DNA of 64,000 nucleotides from Vesta saturnalis (taxonomy: Eukaryota; Arthropoda; Insecta; Coleoptera; Lampyridae): the NCBI GenBank assembly GCA_036346205.1, contig JARFJB010001357.1, positions 239,501 to 303,500 on the forward strand, read 5' to 3'. Shown piece after piece: positions 1 through 11,404 of this stretch. The notes below the pieces were generated by a model, which did no database searches, was not told where the DNA came from, and saw only the letters and a program-made list of their open reading frames with translations. A program made the translations under genes and the position numbers. Every line of letters starts with the position of its first letter. The first letter of the stretch is position 1.

Positions 1-280
1 TTATTATATATGTGAGTCTTGTCTTATAGAAATACTTTTGTTTTGTGAATGACATATTTTGAACAATGCCTTTAAAGATTTCAGTCAAATAATTTAAGTT
101 GTTTTTTTCTTTATTTTTCTTATTATTTTTAAGTTTTATTTTAATTTACTGGTTTTATTGGTTATTTACTATATTCATTATATTATAGAAAGCAATGGTC
201 TTGTTGACTCTTTAATTGTAAATATTACTCTAAATAATTGCATATCTGTACTGTTTTAGGCTTTCACGGTTATCAAACTC

Positions 281-431
281 AGGTACCTGCTTTTTAGGAG
301 TGTTAACCGAGGTGAATTTATGTTACTCGACGTTTCGCCAGAACCAGTGTCTGGCATTTTCTGTCTCTCTTTGGCGAAACGTCGAGTAACATAAATTCAC
401 CACGGTTAACACTCCCAAAAAACCAGGTACC
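281..431. repeat. Fold-back hairpin with 60-bp arms
   Basis: The segment 281-340 is a near-perfect inverted copy of 372-431, leaving a loop of about 31 bp. Both arms carry GGCGAAACGTCGAGTAAC and an outer AGGTACCT. No open frame lies inside. It looks like a small fold-back or MITE-type element. The GAAACGTC core recurs in other hairpins of this window (30.6, 32.2, 49.0 kb). No target duplication was identified, so the exact ends are uncertain. Confidence 0.7.
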
Positions 432-659
432 TAATTACAGATATCTGCCAATTAACGTTATTCTCATTATTATTAATAAAGCAATAAAATAAAAACAAAA
501 TTGTATTATTGAAATATTTTTTTTTTAAATAAAGTTCAGGTATGGTGATTTTTAATCCGAATCCGGACCTGGCATATCCGCCATATTGGAGCTAGCAAAT
601 GACACGCCTACCGGACCCACTTTTCTACAAAATTATTATCCTTGTGTTGTATCACTTTG

Positions 660-1880
660 TTGACACATCACTGTTTTCAACAGACTTCACATATTGAATG
701 TCAATAATTTTGTTACAGACAAGATCTTTTAAGAAATAATTTCTGATGTCTATATGTTTATTTCATTTAGAGTTTTCATAGCTTTCACTCATTATTATAG
801 CGATTTTATTGTCACAAAATAATATTGGACTACAATTTACTTTAAAACCCCTTTAATATTAACCACTTCTTGAGCTGTGCTTGCTGCAGCTGTAAACTCT
901 GCTTCAGCTGTAGACATTGCAACACACAGCTGCTTTTTGGAAAACCAACTTACTCGGTTGTTTTCATAGAAAATAATAGACCCACTTACACTATTCCTAT
1001 CCCCTTTATCCATTGCCCAATCTGCATCTGTAAAGGCTTTTAAGTTACTGTCACACTTCTCAAATGTTAGTTTTAAATCTTTGGTTTCTTTTAAGTACCT
1101 AAGAATTCGTTTTCCTGCACTCCATATTTTTTTGTTTGGTTTATCGAGAAATCTATTTAAATAGGAAACTGAAAATGACAAATCTGGTGTGGTACTGGTT
1201 GTCAGATATAGCAGACTTTCTATTCATCTACGATAGGGTACATCGATAACTTTTACAGGTTCATGTAACGTGGGCGGGGGGGCGTGGCGGGGGCGTGTGG
1301 CCGGGGGGTGATTGAAATCCGGTTTCCATAGGAGTCTTTATTCCATTACATTCACTCATTTTAAATTCTGTTAATCATTCTGGTTTGAGACAATGTTATA
1401 TTATTTTCTGTTCTCATAATATCGATACCTAAAAATTGTTCAACTTCACCCATGTCTTTTCCATTAAATTCACATTTTAGGGATTTCGTTAAATTGTCTA
1501 CGTCTTTTTTATTTCCAGTTATGAAAATATCATCAACGTATATAACTAGCCAAACAGTTTCACTATAGTAAAGACAAGTATCATAACGAGACCTTATTCA
1601 ATTTTTCTGTACTGCGAAGTTATTGAATCTTTCATTCCAAATCTTAGGAGCATTTTTCAGACCATATAACGCTCAATTTGGCTTTAACACTTCTGAATTT
1701 GTCTCTACTCCCTCTGGTGGTCAAATATAAACTTCGTTATCTAACTTACTATTCAAAAATGTTGTTGGTATATCAAGTTGTTTACAAATCCAATTATTTC
1801 GTAAAGCTTGATTAATTAAAATTCTTATTGTAGCCATACATGCTACTGGAGCATAATTAGGTTCAATTAACCTCTCCTCC
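660..1880 (-). pseudogene. copia pol remnant: C-terminal RT and RNase H
   Basis: This is the half of the copia pol frame downstream of the piggyBac insertion. The RT catalytic YVDD motif is read at 1540-1529 within a hydrophobic context. The longest clean piece is 1181-837 (114 codons), the copia RNase H region, with FTDADWA and AMSTAEAEF, two hallmark RNase H motifs. Past 837 the frame carries on with an RNase H C-terminal pattern (CDN, then NKHIDI) to about 660. Stops and frameshifts occur in the RT part, for example in the region 1680-1730. A 43-bp G/C-rich block (1269-1311) sits in the connection region. It would act in the cytoplasmic particle to copy RNA into DNA; this copy cannot. Confidence 0.85.
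1269..1311 (+). other. G-rich block inside copia pol
   Basis: Nearly pure G/C (only a few T, no A) within AT-rich surroundings. The plus strand has four G runs of three or more separated by short loops (C, CGTGGC, CGTGTGGCC), so it fits a G-quadruplex pattern. It occupies a place in copia pol where related elements carry ordinary codons, so it looks like a local expansion, insertion or assembly artefact. Confidence 0.6.
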
Positions 1881-1884
1881 TTAA

Positions 1885-4439
1885 CCCATTAGTGCATACT
1901 GTCCGTTTTATCGGACGTTGAGATTTCATTGGCTGCTGGTCATATTGTGTGAGTGGGGTGACTGCACAGTTGTCAATAGGTTCCTGATGAACCATGAAGC
2001 AGCTGAGTGCTTACATATTATGTAATAGCAAGCTATTTTGTGTTATTTTGGTTGATAATGGATCCTGAATTGTACAACACGAGAAACGGCGGGTAAGTTT
2101 TGATGTAGTTTTAAATACACTTAGTCAGATGCTTCAAACTGTGAAAAAACATAGTTTATTAGGTATCTAGTTCTATATAATTGGAACATAAATAATTTTA
2201 TCCGCAAACGTCACAAAAGTGACTCAATGTCAAAGGTAAAAGTTTTACTTTTCACTTCGTTCGGCAAAATAAACATTCAGCTTCGCCACATAAAGTATCA
2301 CTTTTACTCCTAATAACATAATATACTATTGTAAGGTTAACTTTAAAAAAAACACGTGTTTCTTCCCCGTCCGTTTAAACGGACTTCATGCATGGAAATC
2401 ATTATCTATGTAAAGTAAACAGTGCATTTATTTTACAGGTTATCACTAGCCGAGTTGTTAGATTTCATTGAAAATGAATCAGAAAATGAAGCAAATAATT
2501 CATTGTCCTCTGCAACAGTGTTCATCACACCCCCTGCAGAACATCGAGTTGAAACAGACGAAGAAAGTGATCTATCTGACCAAGAAGATGCTGGTAATGT
2601 CAATCATTTACCTGGTTCTATATTACGCCAAAAGTGTGAAATAGTTTTTGAAAATGAAAGTTTTGATGAAGAAAGCAACATACCTTTGTCAGTTCTAAAA
2701 GAAAAGTATTCAAATATAAATGATGAAAATAAGATAGACGAGTAACCTAAAAAGAAGAAAAAGAAACATGCGTGGTCATGTAACAGCGTTCCAGTGTACA
2801 ATGTGAATACCGACTACAGTCCTAGAATGCCATCTGAAAAAGCACAATCTGCCGAATCACCAGTAGACTTTTTCAAACTACTTTTTGACGACCATATCAT
2901 GCAAAAATTGTGAGTGAAACCAACCGATATGGTCTGCAGAAAAATAAAAGTCTTAATTTCACTATGGATGAGTTGTATGTCATCTTTGGTAGTCTTGCCT
3001 TCTCAGGTTATGCTAAATACTCAAACAAAAGATTATTTGGAACAGTGGTAATGATGACACCAAAAATTCTTTTGAACTCTATAAGGCTAAATCGATACGA
3101 GCAATTATTGAGACATCTTCATTTCAATGACAATTTGTCTGATAATAACAGTGATGGATTATTCAAAATTGCACCAGTAATCGAAGCTCTGAATACCAAC
3201 TTTCGTGAACATGGAGGATTGGAAGAACACCTGTCTATTGACGAGAGTATGATCCCATACTATGGGAAGCATCACTCAAAGCAATATATCAAAGGTAAGC
3301 CAATAAATAAGATTTGGTTACAAAAACTGGGCAATTTGTACAAGTACTGGGTATATGTTGGCGTTTGATATATATACACTGGGAAATCAGATCGTAAGAA
3401 GCATTTCGGATTAGGTGGCGATGTTGGTCTGTCCCTGATCAAAAAAGCACAAATTGAGCCAGGTAGAGGATATAAGTTATTTTTTGACAATTACCTTATA
3501 GGAACAGAGTTGCTAGACCATCTATCAAACAAAAACATTTGTGCAACAGGGACTATCAGACAAAACCGACTAGAAGGTTGCCGCCCTTTTCCGGAACAAA
3601 AAGCCTGGAATAAAAAAAAGAGAGGATCTTACAAATTTGTGGTCGAGGAAAAAATCCTTTTTGTTCAGTGGAAGGACAACAAAGTAGGAACACTTGCCAC
3701 TAATTATAAAAATGACAGTGTCGTGACTACAACTCGCTGGCGTAGAGAATCTAAATCGCGGAAAACCTTGGATCAACCAAATATTATATCCGAGTATAAT
3801 AAAATGATGGGCGGTGTTGATAAAATCGATGGACTTGTTGCAGCCTATCGCTCTAGAATACGGCAGAGAAAGTGGTACTGGCCTATATTTGCCTATCTAT
3901 TTGATGTGGCTATCGTGAACGGTTGACTACTTAAGAAAAAGTTGAAACTTAGGGATCCAAACTCTGCAAATTTAGTAGGGTTTCGAAGGTACATTGCATA
4001 GACTTTTTTACAAACTTATGGAATAAAGCCTTTGAGGTCCAAATTATTTTTGACTACAACAGAAGTAAGCCTTGACAACGTTGGACACCTTATAGAATAT
4101 TCTAATATGGAGAGGAGATGCAAGTTTTGCTTGAAGAAAAGTAAATTTTTTTGTGCAAAATGTAATGTTGGACTCCATCCTAAAGACTGTTTCAAGGTGT
4201 ATCATACATCTCCTAATGTATAAGCTTATTATTATTTTATTATTAAAACTGCAATATTACATATGTTTCAAAAATTTCGTTTTCTGTGCATAGAATCTGT
4301 TAAAACGGACGGCTTATATTTCAAAAAATATACCATTTTTTCAAAAACCAAACATAGTTTGGTTATTTAGTGTATACAATATAAACCTATTAAGAAAATA
4401 AATTACGAAAAACAAAAAAAATCTGTATGCACTAATGGG
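1885..4439 (+). mobile_element. piggyBac-family DNA transposon, copy 1
   Basis: The element is 2,555 bp and is flanked by TTAA at 1881-1884 and 4440-4443, the piggyBac target duplication. Its ends are perfect 15-bp inverted repeats (CCCATTAGTGCATAC at 1885-1899 and its complement at 4425-4439). A subterminal inverted pair, GTCCGTTTTA at 1901-1910 and its complement at 4301-4310, fits the internal repeats typical of the family. A palindrome of the same type (GTCCGTTTAAACGGAC) lies at 2369-2384 inside the transposase intron. It inserted into the copia RT, so it is younger than the copia copy. The ends are intact but the transposase is broken, so only trans-mobilisation would be possible. Confidence 0.95.
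2058..4223 (+). pseudogene. piggyBac transposase, broken (copy 1)
   Basis: A 35-nt first exon begins at ATG 2058 (MDPELYNTRNG) and ends at a GTAAGT donor (2093). The intron ends at TTTTACAG (2438) and exon 2 continues in phase. An acidic N-terminus is followed by the DDE_Tnp_1_7 core and a C-terminal Cys-rich finger (4107-4190). The catalytic aspartates are readable at 3240 (SIDES), 3486 (FFDNY) and 3819 (GGVDK). Lesions: stop TAA 2743, a one-base frameshift near 2905, stop TGA 3366, stop TGA 3924 and a stop near 4000. The frame from 2910 to 4223 is otherwise continuous, so decay is by point changes. Related elements encode one protein of roughly 500-600 residues. Confidence 0.9.
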
Positions 4440-4443
4440 TTAA

Positions 4444-6782
4444 TTTGAAAGCTTTTCGATACAAGCCTTGCTTTCTTAGAATCATCATCTTTAGTTCGAA
4501 AAACCCACTTGGTTTCTATTATTTCTTTATTTTCAGGTAAAATTGCTTCTGGCCATGTTTCTACTTTTCTGTGAGATTCTAACTCTTTTTCTATAGCTTC
4601 TCTCCAATCATTGTTTTTTACCGCTTGTGTATATGTTATTGGGTCATTTTTCTCGACGTTAATAAACAATAGGCATAGTATATTTCGTATTCATCTAGAT
4701 GTTCTGGTTTTTTAATTTTTTCTTCCAAATTTTGTATATGTTGGAATTTCTTTTTCTTTGTACGATTCATTTTCTTCATTTTCACTCTCTAAGCTTTGAT
4801 TTTCTTGCTCATTGTTGTTTTCTAATTTTTGCGTTTCTTGCTCTCTTTCTCTAGTTGTCTCACTTATTTCATTTTCTGTCCCCATCATCGCTTTCTGTAA
4901 TTTTATCCAACTGTAGATTTTCTTCATCAAAAGTCACATCTCTAATAGTAATGACTTCATTTTCTCTAAAATTTCATAAGCGATATCTACCGCCACAATA
5001 ACCAATCATTATTTGCATCTCTGCACGGTTTTCCAACCTGCTTGGTTTTGGAAGTGTTACATTCCAAGCTCTGCTTCCGAATACCCTAAGTTTCGAAATA
5101 TTATTTTCACCATACCATCTATAAGCCGGTGTATCTCCATCATTTGCATTAGTGGGACATCTATTTAACTTGTATGCCGAACACAAAATCACTTCACCCC
5201 ATAATTCTTTTGGTAAACCTGTCTCAGCAAATTTCTCTATCCATCAAAGTTCTATTCATCCTCTCAGATGTACCATTTTGTTGTGGACTGTACGCTCTTG
5301 TATATTGTACCTCAATACCCTTACCTGTGCAATAATTTTTAAAATATTTAGAAGAAAATTCACTACCATTATCACATCTTTTTCTCTTAGTCTTTTTATT
5401 CTTTTGAGTCTTGATTAATTTAATAAAATCAATGATATTCTGTTCTGCTTAATTTTTGTTTCTTAGTAACTTAACCTGTACAAAATATGAAAAATCATCC
5501 AACAAAACTTGAAAATAACGATACCCTTCAAAAGTGGGGGGATTTATAGGACCTGATATATCAGAGTGTATTAAATCTCCTATTTCCTTACTCTTTTTGA
5601 TACAACTAGGAAATGGTTTTCTTGAAGACTTACCTTCAATACACTTTTCACCTTGATCTTTATTTATTGGCAACCCTAACTTTTGTAGACCAATTCTATT
5701 TAAATGACCTAGTCTGCGATGCCAGATATTTTCTTTATTTAAATTAGTACTACTATTAAAATCGGTTGAATTATAGCAGACCTCCTGTTTATCAAATTTT
5801 AATAGGAATAGATTGTTAAATTTCTCACAAACTATTTCAGAATTACTACCTATTAAAAAAGCCTGATCATCTTGAAAAACTACCTTAATATTACCATTAT
5901 TTAACTGAGCAACAGAGATCAAGTTATGACTTAAATTATTTACAATTAGAGCTGCAATAGCTAACTTTTTTTCTTGACATGTACCATGATAAATACCTCT
6001 TTTCTTTGCTATCATGTTTTCACCATTTGCAACCTTAATTAGTACCTCTTTTTCTAACATTTGACTTTCTAATTTGTGCGAGATTAAATTTTTAGTACAA
6101 CCTGAATCTAATATAAAAACATTCATATTGTTTAACCTGTTACTTACTGTACTTAAAGCTATGAAGGATATCTCTTCTTGTTCTTCGCTTGTGTTATTTG
6201 CCCTCACATATGTTCCTCTTCTCGGATCTCCTCGAAATGAGCCCCTGAACCTGAACCTCTTCCACGTCTATGATTGACTGGTTTTGAACTTGACTGTCCA
6301 TTGGCACACTCAAAGGACTTGTGCCCTTCTCGACCACAGGAAAAGCACTCAATTTTCTTGTTTCTATATGCTCTGAATGCCACATCTTCTACCTGAATTT
6401 TACTCTTTGAATTCATCTTCATCTTTTCGTTTAGCAGGCGAGATTTTACAAAGTCTATGGTAATTTCACTGAATCATAAGTTTCATGTAATGCTTCGTCA
6501 ATAACTTTTTTTTCAATGTTAATTTTGTGGATATTTTTACACTCAAAACCATCCTCTAGACATTTTAACATTTCTCTGGCACTTTTATTAGATCGAGGTG
6601 TTTATCTGTGACACACTGTACTATTACTGACTTTGCTCTTTTTGTTTGAGCTCATGAAGTTTAGCCGGTTCTGTAAAATCTGATTCGTCTTTCTCTAGTG
6701 CTTCCGTTACCTGTTTTTCTTTTTTACTCTGAACTTTGAAATTGTTAGAACTTAGCTGTGGGAGACTTATTACTCCTGCCAT
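4444..6782 (-). pseudogene. copia gag-pol remnant: Gag, protease, integrase, RT N-terminus
   Basis: The start codon is at 6782 (MAGVISLPQLSSNNF, a copia-type Gag N-terminus). A CCHC zinc knuckle follows (CFSCGREGHKSFEC, within 6422-6204). The largest intact piece, 6207-5449 (252 codons), has the protease DSG motif (LDSGCTKNLIS), the GAG-pre-integrase HRRLGHLN motif, and the start of the integrase core (LIHSDISGP). Further integrase pieces lie at 5192-4974 and a linker at 4930-4712. The RT N-terminus is at 4669-4444 (KNNDWREAIEKEL, TKWVFRTK), where the piggyBac element cuts it. Frameshifts and deletions separate the pieces. Not functional. Confidence 0.88.
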
Positions 6783-6878
6783 TTTTCTCTTGACGACAAC
6801 GTTTCAACATGTTTGCAAATTCTAACTTCAATTTCTTATTTATCACTTTTTACTTATTCCTTACTCTTAATTCGTGGT

Positions 6879-6890
6879 AAGCCCATAACC
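6879..6890 (-). promoter_or_regulatory. copia primer-binding site (tRNA-iMet half)
   Basis: The minus strand reads GGTTATGGGCTT starting at 6890, about 100 bp ahead of the gag start. GGTTATGGGC is the classic copia primer-binding sequence, complementary to an internal part of initiator-Met tRNA. It fixes the 5' boundary of the element interior. Confidence 0.75.
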
Positions 6891-6893
6891 TCT

Positions 6894-6962
6894 TGTCATT
6901 ATAGTCTCTTCACAGTGGAATAACAAATTTCGTTAAAAGTTCATACTACTATTTATTCAACA
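6894..6962 (-). repeat. Possible 5' LTR remnant of the copia element
   Basis: Next to the primer-binding site, the minus strand from 6962 begins TGTTGAATAAATAG and ends ATAATGACA at 6894, giving the TG...CA borders expected of a copia LTR. At about 69 bp it is much shorter than usual, so an internal deletion is likely. No second copy was found at the other end, so this rests on position and borders only. Confidence 0.4.
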
Positions 6963-7797
6963 AAAAAAACCAGGGAGTGGCTACCAACCCGCATACTTAA
7001 AAAATTAGTGTAAAATGGTGTAGAATGACCCATAAACATATTTTAATTTTAATCTCAACACAAATCACCCTGAAATGTAATATTATTCACAAATGTTTAA
7101 CGATTTCAGATCCAAAATTCAGACCAACCAAGATCAAAAAAATAATATCCACATTCATCTACAATACACACTTAAGCATTTCCATGCTGCGACTGTGGTG
7201 CGGCATTAAAATGCTTGCATTTTTCACATTCAAATTACACATTTTTCTTTGCAATTTTCGATGCGCGTGGACATGCATGCTTTAGAACATGTTCTATTTG
7301 TATGCATTTTTTGATGCATCTTTAGTAATATTTCTAGGAGTATTTGTCTTGCCAATAGCTACAATCAGAGAATATCATGATATTCTCTGGTTAAAATAAG
7401 TCTACTCTTTTTGCTAGTTTTCCAGATATTCAGCTTTGAGGGGATTATTTATATCCCTATGAAAATGTTTCATTTAATAACATCCAAGGTCTTTCAAAAA
7501 GGTCTACACATTTTGGTTTCAACTTAACAGTTTTCAAGATATTCACAAAAGGTACTTTAGTATCTGTATTTGCATAAAGCTGATTTAAACAAAATTTTAT
7601 AGAACCTAGATATTTGAGTAGCATATAATTTCATTAAAAATGATTTCGTGTTTTTGAAATTATCATATTTGTAAACACAAAGTTTAATAAATTCTGAAGA
7701 TATGTAGCACCATTAATGACAAGACAAGTATACCTAATTTTAACTGATTTGCTTTGATATTTGGAAACAAACTACTACTGCAAAATGATATATCACA
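6963..7797. other. No gene recognised
   Basis: AT-rich sequence between the copia element and YIPF6. Short open frames here have no recognisable motif. A short inverted pair (CAGAGAATATCATGATATTCTCTGG) lies near 7366-7391. The part nearest 7800 may be YIPF6 3' flank. Confidence 0.5.
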
Positions 7798-7803
7798 TTT
7801 ATT
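7798..7803 (-). terminator. Candidate polyadenylation signal of YIPF6
   Basis: AATAAA on the minus strand about 55 nt after the YIPF6 stop codon, a normal position for a cleavage/polyadenylation signal in a short insect 3' UTR. Confidence 0.5.
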
Positions 7804-7856
7804 TACTTACAAAACAAACATATTTACAACTTAAATATAAATGTGCATTATATTAA

Positions 7857-8867
7857 TTATGATACATTGGTATGAGATATAACTAACCATGAGATGATCA
7901 AATAAAATAAGAATATTGGATAAACGGCCAGACCTTTACGTCCAGGTTTTTGACTATCGCCCAAAAATACTGTAGAAGCTGTAACATATACAATTACACT
8001 AAAACCCAATGCACTTAGAAACTGAGTATTACCAAATGTTGCCCATACAAAACCTGACATTGATACAAAAAATCGAAGAAAAAACAGAAAATTTGTTTGT
8101 TCAGCAATTAGAATAATGCGACATAGTACTAATGCAATTGCTGTTGGTAACAAACAATATCCTAAGACACACACACTTTGGAAAAATGATCTGAAAATTA
8201 AACAAATGAATATTTAAGGTACAATGTGAAATACAACTTAACATATTTCCACCTAATAATTTTGAGTTAAGTGTAACTATCATAGACCCTATCCATACAA
8301 TCACAAAAACTTCAGCAAACTCGGGTCCACCATCATTTGAATCGTTCGCTCTACTTGAACCTTGTAAAATCCTTCAAAAATTATACTGGTTTGCATCACA
8401 GTATTGCTTATAATATGTACTTACATGGCCATGAAGGTACATAAAAATAATGGACCCCATAGATCCCCTGTAATATACTAATTGAATATAAATTTATAAC
8501 ATATAAAATACATACATTCTTTCAGAAGAGTTTTTTTTTCCTTGGGAAATAATACATATAAGAATTTTACTCCGACAGCTTTAACATCTCTTAACTAAAA
8601 CATTATTAATGTTCGTAACTGTAGGATCTTCGTCGATTGATAAAATATAGTACACAAACTTACGATAGTATCTCTAATAGGTTCATCCAGAGTATTAAAA
8701 TCAGGTTCTCCTAATTTTGTATTATTTCGGTTGCCGGGTATTGACATTTCACCTTCCACATAGCCTCCGACATCATCAAACATCTACAATAAAGTTTAAA
8801 TAGAAATAAAATCCAGGTTATGTTACAAAAATATGAATACTTCTAATTTTGTTTCAGACATAGACAT
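7857..8867 (-). CDS. YIPF6: YIPF6, Yip1 domain family member 6 (six coding exons)
   Basis: Yip1-family multispanning membrane protein of the Golgi, implicated in vesicle traffic with YIPF partners. Coding exons on the minus strand are 8867-8841, 8783-8664, 8594-8516, 8467-8425, 8371-8243 and 8190-7857. Each has GT donors and AG acceptors, and phases are consistent through all five introns, giving 243 residues plus TAA at 7859-7857. Recognition rests on VEGEMSIP near the N-terminus, RDVKAVG and WDLWGPL (about 51-82), the block GGPEFAEVFVIVW and TLNSKLLGGN (about 104-132), and the C-terminal run LGYCLLP ... GRKGLAVYPIFLFYLIISW. Hydrophobic segments in the last two exons fit the Yip1 bundle. Length is close to the vertebrate protein (about 236). 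All introns are short (46-118 nt). No lesion was seen; it looks like a live host gene. The first Met is chosen because exon 1 (MSMSETKLE) splices in phase; the 5' UTR is not defined. Confidence 0.93.
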
Positions 8868-9689
8868 TTTTACTTTTTGTTAATTTTACAAATAAAAATT
8901 TTAAATATTGCCACCGTCACACATGCAAAAACGTCATGTTTTTCAACTTGTTAAATAAATGTCAATTCTGGGTTATATACAACCATATACCTATGTGTAA
9001 GACTTACGTTAACAGCATTTTATGGTATCTGCTTTATCGATAAATGCAATTTTTAGTAACTAGAACCGCCGCCGCTCGTATGAAAATACTTGAAATGTAC
9101 ATTTCATTAATTTTTAATTTTGTTGTACTATTTGGAAAAGCTGATTTTGTATTATTACACATTCATACATTAAAAGCACTAAATTTTCTTAACATTATTG
9201 TATTATACTGCAAAATTGTTGTGAATTATTATTAAACGATAAAGCCAAAAGAGTACGGTAGACTGTAAAAAGAGTTTCATAAACCGTATTATTGATTTGG
9301 GTTACTTATTTATGCGAAAGATGTCGCCATAGGGTTTAATTTATAAATTTCTTAAAAAATTTAAATATTCAAATATTGTACATTAATTTCTTTATTGCTT
9401 TTTTGTGTAAAATTTGTATTACAAGTTTCAATGTTTTAATGTTTCGCTTATTGGTTGATCGTTGATAAATTTTTTTTTTCTAGGGATAATGACAATCGAG
9501 ATTTCCTTTGTGAGAAGAGTGTACCTCATATTATAACCATAACTAAATAATGCTGGGGATAACATTTGTTTTATGTTTACTCTTACCGCACAGCTTCATT
9601 CAACGCGGTCGTTGGGATAATCCGATAATTTATTATCTATTAATGTCACATAAACGCACAGGGTAGGTAGTGGAACTGTTTAATTAATG
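8868..9689. other. Upstream of YIPF6; no gene recognised
   Basis: Presumed YIPF6 5' flank and promoter plus intergenic AT-rich DNA up to the Tc1 element. No clear core promoter motif was identified. The small open frame at 9044-9235 has no recognisable feature. Confidence 0.4.
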
Positions 9690-9691
9690 TA

Positions 9692-10857
9692 CAGTAAGCT
9701 CCGAAAGTGCTGTCACCCCCTTTTTGTGTTATGATGCATACTTATATGTAATTTTTCTTTTCAGGAGATGGACACAAGTACGTATAGTGTGGAAGAACGT
9801 GTTTTGGCAAGTGCATGAGCTTATGAACGGGCACACTCCGGGAAAACCATGAGAGATGTGCAAGGGGATTTTGCGACACGATTCAATAAAGAAACGCCAC
9901 CCAAGAGAACGATACTGCGACGACCATCAACACGACAACAAACTTGTACAGCAGTGGCGGATTCTGTGACTAGATTTCCCAAGAAATCATTGCGAAAAAG
10001 ATCTTCTGAACTTGGAATTCCAAACACGACTATGCTGACACACATGAAAAAAGATCTGGAATTAAAATGTTTTAAGCCAACATTCGTAAACGGGTTGAGT
10101 GCTGAGGACATTCGGCGAAGACATGAAGCTTGCTCAAGATTACTCGATGTGTTTGTGACACTCCCGTAGCGAGGCAAAGTTTTCTTCTCAGGCGAATGTG
10201 CAATTTACCGATCTTCTCGGAATAGGGGTATTTTCTTCTGGAGCAAAGAAAATCCATATTATTATGAAGAGTTAGAGAATAATCCACCACATGTTATGAT
10301 CTGGGCAGCAATGTCCAGTAGGCATCTGATAGGGCCGTATTTTTTGACGGTACTGACAATCAACATTCTTACTTGGAAATGTTGCAGGAATGGTTCATTT
10401 CACAGCTTCCAAGACTGAACATTCTTCATGACAGTTGGCTTCAATAAGATGGAGCTCCTGCTCACTACGCTCTCCGTGTCCGAGAATTCTTGGATGAAGT
10501 ACTACCCTAGAGGTGGATAGGGAGAGGATCGCAGCAACTGCCACCGCCGATCGAGTGGCCTCCCAGGAGTCCAGATCTGACATCATGCGACAATTCTCTG
10601 TGGGGAATAATTAAGCAGAAGGTCTTGAAACAACGATATCAGTCTGTTGAAGAATTGAAGGAAGCTGTTAGGGAGGCATTCAGGGATATCACCCTGCCTA
10701 TTCATCGGAAAATCTCACAAAGGACCTGGCGCCGCATCATTTTGTGCCATGACAATGACGGTGTGTCCATACTGATATTCTGGACCACTAAACAACCTAA
10801 AACTGTAACTATCATCACACAAATAGGGGGTGGTGACAGGACTTTCGGATCTTACTG
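9692..10857 (+). mobile_element. Tc1-like DNA transposon, degenerate
   Basis: A 1,166-bp element bounded by TA at 9690-9691 and 10858-10859. The ends are inverted repeats of about 26 bp or more: CAGTAAGCTCCGAAAGTGCT on the left matches the complement of the right end with few mismatches, and both continue into CTGTCACC and a TTTGTGT stretch. Size, TA duplication and one transposase frame fit Tc1/mariner. Confidence 0.92.
9768..10770 (+). pseudogene. Tc1-like transposase, inactivated
   Basis: The frame starts at ATG 9768 and hits a TGA within about 20 codons, then runs 9849-10169 as an N-terminal helix-turn-helix domain (MRDVQGDFATRF ... KRSSELGIPNTTML). After an in-frame TAG (10167) come the DDE-domain blocks: FFSGECAIYRSSRNR, PPHVMIWAAMS, then after a frameshift near 10340 LEMLQEWF and DGAPAHYALRVREFL, then WPPRSPDLTSCDNSLWG. 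The usual first catalytic Asp (SDE) is Gly here (GGC at 10191). The codon before DGAPAH is a stop (TAA). It therefore lacks both a complete frame and a catalytic residue. Confidence 0.9.
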
Positions 10858-10974
10858 TACTCATAACTCAGTGAGTGAATAAACACTTTATTCACTCATA
10901 AGGAAAGGTTGTTAGCAACGTGATTATGTTCTTTTAATTTTGTTTATTTTTGTTTGTGTTTGTGGACCGAGATT

Positions 10975-11262
10975 TACACACAAACGGAAATGTCATGCAT
11001 CTCTATGAGCATCAGCTACTAATGTTTATTAGCACTACCCGTCACTAGAATCTTGCCCGACTAAAGGAATTCCACCTTTAGTAAGGGATTTTTAACGTGT
11101 CAAACATCCTATTATAACGGGGCCTACAGTTTCCTGTCGTGTCCGAGAAGGAGTAGTTTGGTTTTAGTCCGTTTTAGAAAGACGGCTACTCTGGCAAGGT
11201 TTGAACCCGCGCCGCTCGGGTGAAAGGTAAATACTCTAGCTATTCCATCACCGAGGCAGATG
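10975..11262 (-). mobile_element. tRNA-derived SINE
   Basis: On the minus strand, 11262-11190 resembles a tRNA: an A-box-like GATGGAATAGCTAGAGT and a B-box-like GGGTTCAAACC with the spacing of a pol III internal promoter. It is followed by about 200 bp of unrelated body. No coding capacity. Head-plus-body structure is what defines a SINE; the family is not known to me. Confidence 0.55.
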
Positions 11263-11404
11263 TTTAATTTCTTGTATGATGGAATCTACGAAGAAATACA
11301 TGAGAGGGCACAGCATCGAGAGTTTGGATAATTCTAGAAAGTAGATAAAGGATTTCCTCCTATTACCCACATAGTATAATTATGATAATTAGTTTTGGGT
11401 GTGT

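Larger units (their letters stand above)
640..6962 (-). mobile_element. Ty1/copia LTR retrotransposon, degenerate and split by a piggyBac element
   Basis: Read on the minus strand, the order is primer-binding site, gag, protease, integrase, reverse transcriptase, RNase H: the copia order, with integrase before RT. Gag-pol starts at 6782 and similarity fades near 640. The piggyBac copy at 1885-4439 interrupts the RT. Several internal segments are missing or frameshifted (for instance around 6430-6660). A short 5' LTR remnant is suggested at 6894-6962; no 3' LTR is visible, so the distal end seems truncated. Without the inserted element it is about 3.8 kb, shorter than a full copia element. It is inactive. 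Confidence 0.85.

Noticed and set aside
9821..10290. Minus-strand frames (118 and 72 codons)
   Set aside because: Shadows of the Tc1-like transposase on the plus strand.
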